37,654 nucleotides of DNA. Source: Acidobacteriota bacterium. Its GTDB lineage: Bacteria; Acidobacteriota; Terriglobia; Acidiferrales; UBA7541. Below the pieces are notes generated by a model that saw only the letters and a list, made by a program, of their open reading frames with translations, did no database searches and was not told the DNA's origin. The stretch's first letter is position 1; each line of letters opens with the position of its first letter. The position numbers were made by a program, and so were the translations under genes. Positions 16,556-26,196 of this stretch are shown here, one piece after another. Location of the stretch: positions 1-37,654 of the forward strand of contig QHYJ01000274.1 of the NCBI GenBank assembly GCA_003223255.1, written 5' to 3'.

Positions 16556-17811
16556 GACGTCACCAGCGCAGTTTGACGAGCTGCTGTGTCAGCGAGCTCC
16601 AAGCTCTCGCCCGACGTCACGCGGTTGAGCAGTTCTTCGACTTTATCCACCACGGCTTCCCAGTCATATTTGCCGCTAACCTCTTTGCGTGCCGCATCTT
16701 CCATGGCCTTCCGGATTGCTGCGTTTTTAAGAAGTCCGACAACCGCTTCCGCAAAATGTTGGGGACGCTCCGCAACGCGAATCTGTTTGTTGTTCTCAAA
16801 TGGCAGTCCTTCTGCTCCGATGGGTGTGGAAACCACCGCCTTTGCCATAGCCATGGCTTCCGGAATCTTGACGCGCGTCCCACCGCCGACTCGCAAAGGA
16901 ACTACCACTACTTCCGCCTGCGAAAGATACGGGCGAACATCGGGAACCCATCCCATGATTTCGACGGAAGGGCACTTGGCGGCAATCGCTAGCAACCGAG
17001 GAGAGGGATTTCGCCCGACAACAACGAAACTTGCATTGGACACTGACTGCTGAATGAGGGGATAGATGCTTTCTAAAAACCACACGATTCCATCCTCGTT
17101 GGGGTCCCAGTCCATGGAGCCTACGAAAACCAACCTTCCCGGCTGGCAAGGATTTCCAAGCGGGTAAAAGAAATCCGTGTCTACCCCTGTGGGGAGTGTG
17201 GAAACGTGATTGGCTCCTAATTCCTGCTGAATCATCTGCCGGTCTTCCTCAGACACTGTAAGAACGTGATCAAACAAACGGCAGACGCGAGCTTCCAAGG
17301 GTCGCGTTTTTCTCCATTCCGTGTTAAACACCATCTTGCGCAGAGGGTGCTTTGCGACCCGCCATTTTCGTTTCCGCAACTGGAACTCGACATTGTGCTC
17401 AAAAACGACCTTGGGTTTAAAAGAGCACTTCAGAAGCGGGACTGCGGTTTGCAGGAAATCGCAGAAGAGAAGGTCAAAAGGCTCTCTTGCCAGTAGGTTT
17501 TCGACGGTGGAACGGAAATTCGGTAAGCAGCATTTCGCGAGAAAGTAAGGCAAAGCGCTGAATTGATTGGTGACAAGCTCCCCGTAGAAACGAAGCGAGT
17601 ACTTTTTCGTTTCCTGCCAGGATACTGGAGTATAGCTCTGGAATAGATTTCGCATTTCACAAATGTGCGCGGCATCGGCGACGGGATCCGCAAAAGAAAC
17701 AGCATGAATCGTGGCGCGCTTTGCCAGGCGCGAAAAGATATTCAAGGAACGCACTTTCCCGCCCGTGTCGGCCGGGAAAAGTGGCTGTCGCAGAGTCAGC
17801 AATATCTTCAT
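16552..17811 (-). CDS. Glycosyltransferase family 4 (exosortase-associated Stp1-like)
   Basis: The 419-residue GT-B protein begins MKILLTLRQPLFPADTGGKV, the typical start of the TIGR03087-type glycosyltransferases of exosortase-A EPS loci. The donor-binding half has RLVFVGSMDWDPNEDGIVWF, GWVPDVRPYLSQAEVVVVPL, GGGTRVKIPEAMAMAKAVVS (E-x7-E region) and TPIGAEGLPF. It lies 33 nt downstream of the AsnB-like gene and overlaps the polymerase gene. The sugar donor is unknown. Confidence 0.9.
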   Translation of the reverse strand: MKILLTLRQPLFPADTGGKVRSLNIFSRLAKRATIHAVSFADPVADAAHICEMRNLFQSYTPVSWQETKKYSLRFYGELVTNQFSALPYFLAKCCLPNFRSTVENLLAREPFDLLFCDFLQTAVPLLKCSFKPKVVFEHNVEFQLRKRKWRVAKHPLRKMVFNTEWRKTRPLEARVCRLFDHVLTVSEEDRQMIQQELGANHVSTLPTGVDTDFFYPLGNPCQPGRLVFVGSMDWDPNEDGIVWFLESIYPLIQQSVSNASFVVVGRNPSPRLLAIAAKCPSVEIMGWVPDVRPYLSQAEVVVVPLRVGGGTRVKIPEAMAMAKAVVSTPIGAEGLPFENNKQIRVAERPQHFAEAVVGLLKNAAIRKAMEDAARKEVSGKYDWEAVVDKVEELLNRVTSGESLELADTAARQTALVTS

Positions 17812-17844
17812 CTTTGTACGCTGTCTTTATGCGCTGTCACAACC

Positions 17845-19806
17845 TTAAGAAAGCAGAGGCGTTTCGGAGAGCGCGGCCACGTCTGATTTGTAAAAAGCGG
17901 GTTGCGCGTCGGTCGACGGGGCCAGTGCAACTCCACTGTCACGGTCAAGGAAGATTCGGCACCACAACTCAAAATTCAGGAGCCGCCAGCAAGCTTCGGT
18001 GGCGGATGAACTGCCTTGCCGATGCGCGTTCAACAGAGGTTGAACGTAGCTTGACTCGATGAGCCCTCGTTCCGCCATGCGCCCGTCCGTAAGAATCGCC
18101 TTGAGTTGTTCAAAAAGCTGATTCCTTAGCCACGGGCGAATCGGGGTGGGGAAGCCCTTCTTATTGCGTTGCAAGACTTCAGGCGGCAGTTGACGGGCCA
18201 TGGCCTCGCGCAGCAGGTACTTGCCGGAAGAAAAACGCAGCTTATATCGAGCGGGAAGGCTTGCCGCAAACTCCACCAGCTTGTGATCCAGGAAGGGAAC
18301 GCGGCTTTCGATGGACGCGGCCATGCTCATCTGGTCTTGTTTCATGAGCAGTTCGAGGAGATAAGTTTTTATGTCCATATACAGCAGCTGATTCAGGGCG
18401 TTCCCATTCAGCCCGTCTGTAGGGAAGTACTGCATGGAATTCGCGTAGGCATTGATGTCGCGAAGCTCGTTGTTAAGCGCGCGTGTGAAAAGTCGCGGCT
18501 GCTCGTGCTGAGGAAACGCGGCATAGAAGTTATCGAAATAGATTTGTTCAAAATTATCTGGATGATAGAGGAAAGAATGACGCAACTTGCGCGTCGCCCA
18601 ATCCGGACCAAGCCTCGAGGAAAGCGCTTTACGTACCGCCTGCTGGAGAAATCGCGGAACAACCTTTCTGTAAAGGGGGGCTCCGCGCAGGTTCCATAGT
18701 GCGACGCGGTACTTCAAATAACCTGCGAAAAGCTCATCTCCTCCTTCGCCCGTCAGCACGACCTTTACTTTTTCGCCCGCCAGGCGCGATACAAAAAATA
18801 GAGCGACACTGGAGGGCCAGACGAGCGGCTCATCCTCGTGCCAAATCAACTGCGGCAAACTGCTCAAGAAATCACCGGGACCGAGGATTACTTCGTTATA
18901 TTCGGCGCCGATATGTTTCGCGACGGTGCGGGCATAAGGCAATTCGCTGTATTGATTCTCGGCGTACCCCACGGAAAAAGCTTGAATCGGCTCTTTCGTG
19001 AGAGAGGCCATCACCGCGGCGATGGAGCTCGAATCAAGCCCTCCGCTCAGAAAAACACCTAGCGGAACATCGCCCATGAGATGGCCGCGGACCGTTTCTG
19101 TAAAAAGTTCGCGGAACTGCGAGACGTAGTCCGCTTCGCTGAACGATTCTTGCGGCAACGAGTTATCCAAGTCCCAGTAGCGAGTGATCTGTGGCTGGAC
19201 ATTCTGCGTGGCAAGGTCGAGGCAAAGATGATGCCCTGGCAGAAGCTTGTACACATTCTTGTAGAGAGTTTCGTGTGCCGAGAGATAACCAAACGTGAAG
19301 AACTCGGGAAGGGCACTCCGATTGAGCCGCGCTTTGAAGTCCCGCAATTCGAAGAGCGCCTTGATTTCCGAGACAAAGGCGAATCGATCGCCTGCAATTG
19401 CATAGTAGAAGGGTTTGATCCCTAAGCGGTCTCTGGCGCAGAAGAGCCGGTTGTATCGCGCATCCCAGATTGCAAAGGCAAACATGCCGCGGAGGTGGTG
19501 AACGCAATCTTCGCCATATTCCTCATAGCGGTGACCACGTTTTTCCAAATCATGACGAAGGTCGGCGTGATTATAGATCTCGCCGTTAAACACAATCCAA
19601 ACGTTCCGCTCTTCGTTGCACATCGGCTGATGGCCACCGAGTATATCCACAATGCTCAGCCTTCGGAACGCGAGCGCCACGGAACCGGAAGAGAACGTTC
19701 CTTGCTCGTCAGGCCCGCGATGGCGCAGCACGCGCGACATGGCTTCCAGCTCCTCTGCGGGGGGCCTGTGCCCCCGCATATCGAGAATTCCGCAGATTCC
19801 ACACAT
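17845..19806 (-). CDS. Asparagine-synthase-like amidotransferase 1, with a deletion in the glutaminase domain
   Basis: The protein is 653 residues. N-terminal class-II glutaminase: MCGICGIL (nucleophile Cys after Met removal), RHRGPDEQG, RRLSIVD, FNGEIYN. C-terminal synthetase: LSGGLDSSS (ATP pyrophosphatase P-loop), LTGEGGDELFAGY, DQMSMAASIESRVPFLDHKL. Compared with its paralogue at 27421-29391, the segment between GHR and YEEYG is missing 13 residues (junction near 19527). This removes the SDTE motif whose Asp (Asp98 in E. coli AsnB) helps bind glutamine. The enzyme may be ammonia-dependent or inactive as a glutaminase. In EPS loci such proteins are thought to amidate sugar uronates or are of unknown role (exosortase-A type); plain asparagine synthesis is possible but less likely here. 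Confidence 0.9.
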   Translation of the reverse strand: MCGICGILDMRGHRPPAEELEAMSRVLRHRGPDEQGTFSSGSVALAFRRLSIVDILGGHQPMCNEERNVWIVFNGEIYNHADLRHDLEKRGHRYEEYGEDCVHHLRGMFAFAIWDARYNRLFCARDRLGIKPFYYAIAGDRFAFVSEIKALFELRDFKARLNRSALPEFFTFGYLSAHETLYKNVYKLLPGHHLCLDLATQNVQPQITRYWDLDNSLPQESFSEADYVSQFRELFTETVRGHLMGDVPLGVFLSGGLDSSSIAAVMASLTKEPIQAFSVGYAENQYSELPYARTVAKHIGAEYNEVILGPGDFLSSLPQLIWHEDEPLVWPSSVALFFVSRLAGEKVKVVLTGEGGDELFAGYLKYRVALWNLRGAPLYRKVVPRFLQQAVRKALSSRLGPDWATRKLRHSFLYHPDNFEQIYFDNFYAAFPQHEQPRLFTRALNNELRDINAYANSMQYFPTDGLNGNALNQLLYMDIKTYLLELLMKQDQMSMAASIESRVPFLDHKLVEFAASLPARYKLRFSSGKYLLREAMARQLPPEVLQRNKKGFPTPIRPWLRNQLFEQLKAILTDGRMAERGLIESSYVQPLLNAHRQGSSSATEACWRLLNFELWCRIFLDRDSGVALAPSTDAQPAFYKSDVAALSETPLLS

Positions 19807-19906
19807 AGTCCGTTTTCGAGGCTAGATCTGTTTTGTACTTACTCTAGCGATGTTTGTTTCTACTGAAGCGGCGGGTGTCAAACTCATTTTTTACGAACTG
19901 GCTTTC

Positions 19907-22261
19907 TTACTGCCTAATACCACTTGGAACAGGTTCGTGGCTGACAGCCGGGACGAAGGGCTGCAAGACTTGCTGCTCCTTTGCATTGCGGCTCCATTCG
20001 ATGTGTTTTACGGGCAAATTCGTGTCAAATAGCCGGCGACCATTCCATGCAAAGTGGCTGCCTCCGCACACGACAAACTGACTCACCCTTTTCTTGGAAT
20101 CCGTCGAGCAATACAGGAATTTTGCATTGCTGGCACAAGGGCCGAGATGCCAATTCTCCGATTTTTCTGCGAAAAAAAGATGATCCTCTGTATTCTCAGT
20201 GGAATAGCAAAACGCTCGAACGCAAGGGCCTCTGTGACCTGACTCTATGGACCGAAAGAGCCCCAGGTGTGCGGCCGTCTCCGAGCCGGGAACCAACAAG
20301 GTCGCGAATTCTGCGGGTAACGGGGCACGGGTGGACACGCGGAAAGTAGGAGATAGCTCCCTTCTTCCATATACGGGCGAGTACCAATCTTGGGATATTT
20401 CCATGCTCCGGTTGCTATCGGCGGTAAACAACAAGGCAAGGGAAGAGAGGTGATCGCTAACGAACATGACGCCTCCCGGAATCGCGTCCAAAGAACCCGG
20501 CGCAAAATGCCAGGAGGCTTGTAGTTTGTGCAATCCCGTACCCTCAAGAACGTCGCGTATGAACCAGAAACGCGATTTCAGATGAAAGACGAGACGACGA
20601 TGTTGGACAGGAGAGCACAGCCGGGAATACCCGGTGTGCGAGCCAGCAAAGAAATCAAAAGTCTTGCCGGTTATCCAGGAGTCCACTGTGCCATTGGCTC
20701 TCCCACTCCATCCGAAGGGGCCTGCCGGGGCAACTTGGCTCGAGTCGTCAACGTGTATGGTGTTATGCGCTGCGGTACCGCGGAACCAATCCCGCTCGCC
20801 ACGAGGACCTGCATAGGCAAATGTGCCCGGATCAATCAGCAGAGGCTTGGCATTTTCCGATAGTTGCACACTCAATGCGTCCGCATGACCGTGGCCGGCG
20901 CGCCCCGCGCCTTGCGGCCCTGCGTCTACTACCAGCTGGTACGACGCCGAGCCTGAACTGCGCATCACGTAAATTCCACTTGGCTCCATGGCGAACGAAA
21001 TTTTTCTAGATTCGCGAGCCGGCAATTCATTGAATTGGCTCGCGCCACCTGTGCCAAGCAACCAGAGCAGTTCTTCCGTCAAGTGGCTGTTCACTGCTTT
21101 GAAATCGGGCTGGCTGTACAGCACTGCGCCAAGGATTAAGGGGTCGCGCAGGTGTTCATGGCGGTTGCGGCTTGGGTCAAAAACGCGGCCCCCATCGTCA
21201 TCTCCGAATTGCGGCAGGTTTCCGGCAGCGGCAAACTTGCAGGTAGCTTCAAGCATTTTTTCAATCGTATGGTCGAAGTCTTGAGGGACTACTAGGTCGT
21301 TTAGTCCAGCAAGGATCCGCGTGTGCAGAAAGAGATCCAAGGCATACGTGTGGTAATACATGGATTGCTCGAAATGCATCCCGTCCCGCCGTACTTGCCG
21401 CTGCGCTTCCTGCAAGACGATGTTCCAGCCGCAATCCAGCCAACGCCCCGCCGCAGGAAGACCCGGGCACAACAAGCCAATGAAAAACAGCCCAACGCCT
21501 TCACCGAGCAAATGCGTGTTCGGAGAGAAATAGGTAGAGAGAAAGCGCTCGATGTGGCCCGCGCTCAGAGCCAAGGCATGCGATAGGTCAGCAGGGAATT
21601 GCTGCGGCACAACCGAGCAACCTTCGAGCAGGTGCCATACCCAAAGCCAGGACAGACTTCTAAAGGCCACCTCCAGGCTGCTCGCCCAGTTAATGCCCAT
21701 TGGGTATGGATTTTCGTCGCGCCACTGATACCACTGTTGGAAAAGCTCTTGCGCGTATCGTTCTTCCTCGGTCAAGCGATAAGCCTTCGCAAGTGTGACT
21801 AAGTGTTGGTGCCGGTTTAACTCCCAGGTTACTTTAGAATCGCCGACCTGGCGAAAATCCGAGTACGGAACGCGAAACCACGGACGCAGAGGAGCGCGCC
21901 TGTCATGCACCGCGTCCAGGTGCCAGTCAATTACCGGGCCGTAGTTCACGCCTTGGTACCCGAGCAAATCAAAACGATGCCGGCAAATTTGCTCCGCGCG
22001 TTCGACAATCTGTTCGGCCGTCTCCGGAAGTAGTTTCAAGAGAGAAGAAAGGATTTCCGGCAACTCTTCCTTTTGAAAGAAGAAGCGGCCTCTACGGTCC
22101 AGGCATTCCGCGCGGCCGCCTTTTCCACCGGCAATGCCCGTTCTGAACATCACGAGATCAAGACGCTTTGCAAACGCTTGGCGAGTTCGCACGCGAATCT
22201 CGCCCCAGCTCATTTCCGTGAGCCGTTGGCAGTGCCTGATCCACTGATTGCTAGTCCGCAC
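19907..22261 (-). CDS. Heparinase II/III-like polysaccharide lyase
   Basis: The 784-residue protein has an N-terminal alpha/alpha toroid (residues ~90-420; NPYPMGINWASSLEVAFRSL, YFSPNTHLLGEGVGLFFIG, DGMHFEQSMYYHTYALDLFL) and a C-terminal beta-sandwich domain with AGHGHADALSVQL and GTAAHNTIHVDD, typical of the heparinase II/III family. N257-H, Y, H and N/R residues of the family active site appear present. The GTG start at 22261 is preferred because NQWIRHCQRLTEMSWGEIRV matches the usual N-terminus (L..MS..EI..R..Q). It overlaps the GT4 gene by 11 nt. No signal peptide is visible, which is odd for an enzyme acting on an exported polymer. The family cleaves uronic-acid-containing polysaccharides by beta-elimination, which fits the sugar-nucleotide dehydrogenase of this operon. 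Confidence 0.9.
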   Translation of the reverse strand: MRTSNQWIRHCQRLTEMSWGEIRVRTRQAFAKRLDLVMFRTGIAGGKGGRAECLDRRGRFFFQKEELPEILSSLLKLLPETAEQIVERAEQICRHRFDLLGYQGVNYGPVIDWHLDAVHDRRAPLRPWFRVPYSDFRQVGDSKVTWELNRHQHLVTLAKAYRLTEEERYAQELFQQWYQWRDENPYPMGINWASSLEVAFRSLSWLWVWHLLEGCSVVPQQFPADLSHALALSAGHIERFLSTYFSPNTHLLGEGVGLFFIGLLCPGLPAAGRWLDCGWNIVLQEAQRQVRRDGMHFEQSMYYHTYALDLFLHTRILAGLNDLVVPQDFDHTIEKMLEATCKFAAAGNLPQFGDDDGGRVFDPSRNRHEHLRDPLILGAVLYSQPDFKAVNSHLTEELLWLLGTGGASQFNELPARESRKISFAMEPSGIYVMRSSGSASYQLVVDAGPQGAGRAGHGHADALSVQLSENAKPLLIDPGTFAYAGPRGERDWFRGTAAHNTIHVDDSSQVAPAGPFGWSGRANGTVDSWITGKTFDFFAGSHTGYSRLCSPVQHRRLVFHLKSRFWFIRDVLEGTGLHKLQASWHFAPGSLDAIPGGVMFVSDHLSSLALLFTADSNRSMEISQDWYSPVYGRRELSPTFRVSTRAPLPAEFATLLVPGSETAAHLGLFRSIESGHRGPCVRAFCYSTENTEDHLFFAEKSENWHLGPCASNAKFLYCSTDSKKRVSQFVVCGGSHFAWNGRRLFDTNLPVKHIEWSRNAKEQQVLQPFVPAVSHEPVPSGIRQ

Positions 22262-23360
22262 TGGCGAAGTCCTGCGCTGGTTCGCTTGCTTTCAGAGAAG
22301 ATTCCAACAACCACTCTGCGGTTCGCGCGATATTGTCTTCCGCTTCGGTCAACCGGCTTTGCTCTTTCACTTGCTGGTAGTTCTCTGCGACGTAGGTGAG
22401 CTTTTCGCACAGATCGTCGGGATCGTCTTCGCGATAGGTTGTCACTTGCGGCGGCCGATGGTAGTTTTCGCTGGCTATGACGGGGACGCCTAGCGCCAAA
22501 GACTCCAATACGGAGGCGGCGACGCCATCGCAGGCGGGAGTGCGGATGTACGCGAAGCAGCTTGCAAGCAATGTCGAAAACGCGTCGTGGCTTAAATTTC
22601 CTAGCAGGAGCAAACTTTCTCGTTCCGGGTGTGGCCACGTAGCTACGAATGTTTGGACGGCAGGAAATTCCTTGGAGGGGAAACCCAGCCAAACGTATCC
22701 GGTTTTTTTGTATCGTAGACGGAATTTCTCCATCGCGACGCGTAGCATCGGGAGTTGATACTCCGGGCGAAACGAAGCGTAGCAAAAAAAGACTGGATGG
22801 TGGTTGGCCAGAAAAGATTCAATCCCCGGGTCCAGCGGCATCTTGTGAAACTCCAAGTTTTGTCGGGAAAAGGCGGGAATCGCCACAACGCGGTGACCCG
22901 CAATTCCATAGCTCTCAATCGCTTTCTTAATCTTTATGTCGTTGCAAGCGATCTTCCCGCACAGCAAGAAAAGCATTCTGTACACCTCTCGTAGGAACTG
23001 ACCCTTAGGTCTCGGAAAATACCTTTGTTGCAGTCCGCCCTGCCAGCTCAGGGATACGGGACGACCGCTAAGTTTGCCCACCAAGGCAGCCAGCAGCGCT
23101 AACACATAACCCGTCTTGGACTGGCCATTGACATGCATCTGGAACTGATAGCCTTTTCCGGCAAAGCGCACCAATTTGTAGAGGTAATCGAAACCGTTTT
23201 GAACGTCGACGTACTCACGCGACTTCTTTTTACGGCTCTCGTTGATGTTCAATACCTGACACACATGCCCACGCTGACGAATTTCTTCGACCAGCAATTT
23301 CGTTTGCATGGCCCAGCCGCAGGCCGGCGGAGGATAGTTCCCGATTTGCAGGATTTTCAC
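22251..23360 (-). CDS. Glycosyltransferase family 4
   Basis: The 369-residue GT-B protein starts VKILQIGNYPPPACGWAMQT, typical of EPS GT4 enzymes. GTG 23360 is chosen over TTG 23384 because the conserved start follows it directly. The donor-binding half is visible as PVFFCYASFRPEYQLP, YVWLGFPSKEF, LLLLGNLSHDAFSTLL, RTPACDGVAASVLESLALGV and PVIASENYHRP (E-x7-E-like). It lies 34 nt after the FemAB/GNAT-like gene and is coupled to the lyase gene. Its sugar specificity is unknown. Confidence 0.87.
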   Translation of the reverse strand: MKILQIGNYPPPACGWAMQTKLLVEEIRQRGHVCQVLNINESRKKKSREYVDVQNGFDYLYKLVRFAGKGYQFQMHVNGQSKTGYVLALLAALVGKLSGRPVSLSWQGGLQQRYFPRPKGQFLREVYRMLFLLCGKIACNDIKIKKAIESYGIAGHRVVAIPAFSRQNLEFHKMPLDPGIESFLANHHPVFFCYASFRPEYQLPMLRVAMEKFRLRYKKTGYVWLGFPSKEFPAVQTFVATWPHPERESLLLLGNLSHDAFSTLLASCFAYIRTPACDGVAASVLESLALGVPVIASENYHRPPQVTTYREDDPDDLCEKLTYVAENYQQVKEQSRLTEAEDNIARTAEWLLESSLKASEPAQDFASAD

Positions 23361-23394
23361 AGATTGCTCTCGTTCGTTTTGCAAATGTTCAAGG

Positions 23395-24573
23395 CTAGAC
23401 TGAAGGTGAATTCGCTTGCGGACCTGTCATGCTGAGCTTTATCCGGTGCAAGACGTTCCAGGCAGGCGCGGGCAGACTGTTTCGCAGCCATTCCTTGCTT
23501 TTCGCCATGCTATTGGTGCAGGAGAGATACATGCTTCCCTTGCTCCCGGGCCGCGCGAAACACAAGTTTAAATATGAGCCGGGCTTCGCTCCCCAGTTTT
23601 GCTTGTGCGGAGCGAGGCCTCCCAGAAAGTCGTACCGTTTTGCTCCGGTCTCGATGAAATGCCTAAGCATTGCCGCCCGCAGGGCATAACCCGCCTTATC
23701 GGTCGCAAAGTTCGGATCAAATCCTTCCTGCAAAATGGAAACCGTATCGAGATATCGGAAACAATATTGCGTGGCTGCCGGCACGCCGTTCAATTCCATG
23801 AGCCAAAATTCCAGCCATCCTTTGCGGAGGAAAGATTGTGCCATTTCAAAGTAAAATGCTCTCCGCTCGCGGGAACCAAAGCTGCCTAGCTGATTCACCA
23901 AATTCCATCGTTTTTTGTGAAGAGAGAAGAGAATCTCCAGCATTCCCGAAAGATCGTCAGCATTCTCGCAGCGCCGGAAGCGGACTTGGTGTCGCTGCCC
24001 CAGTCTGCGTGGGTAGCGCGTTACCAAAGGACGGAAACAGGGTGCGAGGCTTTCCACGTAAAGCGGCCACGAATCCGGCAGTGGAATGGCTGAATTCGGA
24101 GAATTCTCTGACACGCACATCCAGTTGACTCTCTTGGCTTCCCGTATCAGGGCTGCGGCCGCCTGAGAATTTTCTGGAAATGTATTCAAAGAACAGACAT
24201 CCCAGTTTCGGTGTTTGGTCAGCCAATGCACAAGAGCCTGCGAGCAAGCCTTCTCGAAGCCTGGCTGAAAAATCAAATCGAGATTGTCGGAGTCTCCCGA
24301 GCCATCGCCGACCAGGCGGAGCCGTGTCAATTTGCCGAAGACGGGGCTATGGATTTCGTCGAAGTAAAATAGAGCCAGGCCCACAAGCGAGTTGTCCTTG
24401 ATGGAAAAAGCCAGGGCATGCATTCGTTTGCTCGACCCAAACGCCTTCCACCAGGAACCGAGCCATTCCGGTGTGGAGAAGATGGATAAGGACGCGTTAT
24501 CCCGCAGGATGGCTTCCTAAGAGGGAATCTGCTCTTGCAGTTGCTCCCAGGAACAATACTCCGATACTTGCAT
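23395..24573 (-). pseudogene. GNAT/FemAB-like acyltransferase interrupted by an in-frame amber codon
   Basis: The open part (24423-23395, 342 codons from ATG) carries a BcsL/CelD-type GNAT (Acetyltransf_6) signature: LFSLHKKRWNLVNQLGSF, WLEFWLMELNGVPAATQYCF, GYALRAAMLRHFIETGAKRY, DFLGGLAPHKQNWGAKPG. The frame stays open and conserved-looking upstream of that ATG (LSIFSTPEWLGSWWKAFG is the classic N-terminus) back to a TAG at 24517-24519. Beyond the TAG it continues, in the same frame, to ATG 24573 (MQVSEYCSWEQLQEQIPS). The TAG sits where Trp (TGG) would fit (PS-W-EAILRDN), so one G-to-A change explains it. An intact gene would be 392 codons. The family transfers acyl groups, or in FemAB-like enzymes aminoacyl groups, to sugars. 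The shorter product from 24423 would lack the first ~50 residues. Confidence 0.75.
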
Positions 24574-24700
24574 GGCCTGACTGTCAGTTCCTGAGAACTT
24601 CCGAGACGGCCGGTCGGCCAAGGGCAAACACCGCCGGTCGACTGCAGCCAGCGGATGGGAGGGAGTGGTAGGGGTTGCCATTCTTGATTGTGACCGACAG

Positions 24701-26056
24701 CTAACGAATATTACTGGTGGGCTGCCACCGTTTTTGACTCATACCAGACTCGGGGCTTGCCGATCTTCCAAGAGAAGAACGATCGCGCGAAGGCCGGAGA
24801 TCAACGACTAACGGCTGCGGCCGGATGGCAGCTTGCAACGTTTCAGTGTCGAGCGTGTCAGTGCCCACAACGACGACTTCCGCCTGCGCGACCGCACCTT
24901 CCAAGTTGGTGGAGAGACGAGCGCCGATGTGCGGAATCTCCTCTTGAATGAATTGCCGATTGGATCCTGTGAGGTGGCCCATGGAAACGTCTTTGTCCCA
25001 AACCTGAACTTCGCAGCCCTCGCCCAGGAGTCGCTTGATCAGTTGCACCGAGGGGCTTTCGCGAAGGTCATCCGTACCCGACTTGAAGCTCAAACCGAGA
25101 ACTGCAATCTTTTTGCATTTCGTCGCCAAGACCGCTTCGACCGCGCGGTCGAGGTGCGCTTGGTTGCTCGGCAGGACAGCTCGTAGTAACGGCAAATCCA
25201 GATCAAGCTGTTTCGCATGATACGTGAGCGCGCGAATGTCTTTGGGTAAACAAGATCCGCCAAACGCAAAACCAGGATCCAGATAGGCTTTGGAGATGTT
25301 CAGTTTTTTATCGGCGGTGAAAATGTTTGTTACCGTGCGAACATCCAAATCCAGCTGTGCGCACAAAGCTCCAATTTCATTTGCGAACGTTACCTTCAAA
25401 GCGTGAAAAGCGTTGCATACGTACTTGACCATCTCGGTTTCGCCTAAGCAGGCCTCAAAGATTTGGCCCGGGATATCCCGGTAGAGGTCGCGCAGGGCGT
25501 CAAGAGCAGAAGGATCATCGGCTCCCAAAACCGTGATTGCAGGATTCAGGAAGTCAGCGACGGCGCATCCCTCGCGCGTGAATTCCGGATTCGAGCACAC
25601 GGCAAAAGCAATCCCGTCCCGCTTTCCGCTCGCCTCTTCGATCAGAGGAATTACCACTGTTTTTGCTGTTCCTGGCAGAACAGTGCTGCGAATCACAACC
25701 AGGTGAAACGTGTTTTTGGATCGGAGCCCCTCCCCAATGTCCTGGCAACTGCGCTTCACAACGCTTAGGTCCAAGCCGCCGCTGCGCGAGCTTGGTGTGC
25801 CCACGCAAATGAAAGAGATATCAGATTTCCGCACCGCCGCATGTGCATCCGTCGTGGCGTGCAACCTGGAGGATCTACGACCCTCCGCAATTAATTCTTC
25901 CAGTCGCGGCTCAAGCACGGGCGCCTTGCCCGATTCCACCATGTTCACCTTCGCCGGATTGATGTCCACTCCCACTACTTCATGACCTTTATGGGCCAAA
26001 CAAGCGGCTGTCACCGCGCCAACGTAACCTAGGCCGAACACACTTACGCGAGCCAT
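24701..26056 (-). CDS. Sugar-nucleotide 6-dehydrogenase, AlgD-like (GDP-mannose or UDP-glucose)
   Basis: The 451-residue protein is a full-length UDP-glucose/GDP-mannose dehydrogenase. Rossmann start MARVSVFGLGYVGAVTAACL, then ICVGTPS, VIRSTVLPGT, NPEFTREG, NAFHALKVTFANEIGALC, FGGSCLPKDIRALTY with the catalytic Cys, and VLGLSFKSGTDDLRESP. Several stretches (GKAPVLEPRLEELI, KVTFANEIG, IQEEIPHI) are closer to GDP-mannose 6-dehydrogenase AlgD than to Ugd. ATG 26056 is chosen for AGGAG about 9 nt upstream. The enzyme oxidises the sugar C6 twice with NAD+ to give a uronic acid donor. The substrate (GDP-Man versus UDP-Glc) needs testing. Confidence 0.9.
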   Translation of the reverse strand: MARVSVFGLGYVGAVTAACLAHKGHEVVGVDINPAKVNMVESGKAPVLEPRLEELIAEGRRSSRLHATTDAHAAVRKSDISFICVGTPSSRSGGLDLSVVKRSCQDIGEGLRSKNTFHLVVIRSTVLPGTAKTVVIPLIEEASGKRDGIAFAVCSNPEFTREGCAVADFLNPAITVLGADDPSALDALRDLYRDIPGQIFEACLGETEMVKYVCNAFHALKVTFANEIGALCAQLDLDVRTVTNIFTADKKLNISKAYLDPGFAFGGSCLPKDIRALTYHAKQLDLDLPLLRAVLPSNQAHLDRAVEAVLATKCKKIAVLGLSFKSGTDDLRESPSVQLIKRLLGEGCEVQVWDKDVSMGHLTGSNRQFIQEEIPHIGARLSTNLEGAVAQAEVVVVGTDTLDTETLQAAIRPQPLVVDLRPSRDRSSLGRSASPESGMSQKRWQPTSNIR

Positions 26057-26196
26057 TTTTTGCTGCTCCTGGGGGTTATTGTGGGCAGTTTTCCTGAAGA
26101 ATTCGCGCACTGCTACAACTGGAGATTTGCGTTGCTGTCCGCCTGACGGGAAGAACTCTTAGAAATCACGGGTCGAGACTTGAGGGATGCATGCGG

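Noticed and set aside
19850-19885. TTGACA-like -35 box (minus strand, 19876-19881) before amidotransferase 1
   Set aside because: At a 17-nt spacing the -10 would be AACAAA, a poor match, so an internal promoter is not supported.
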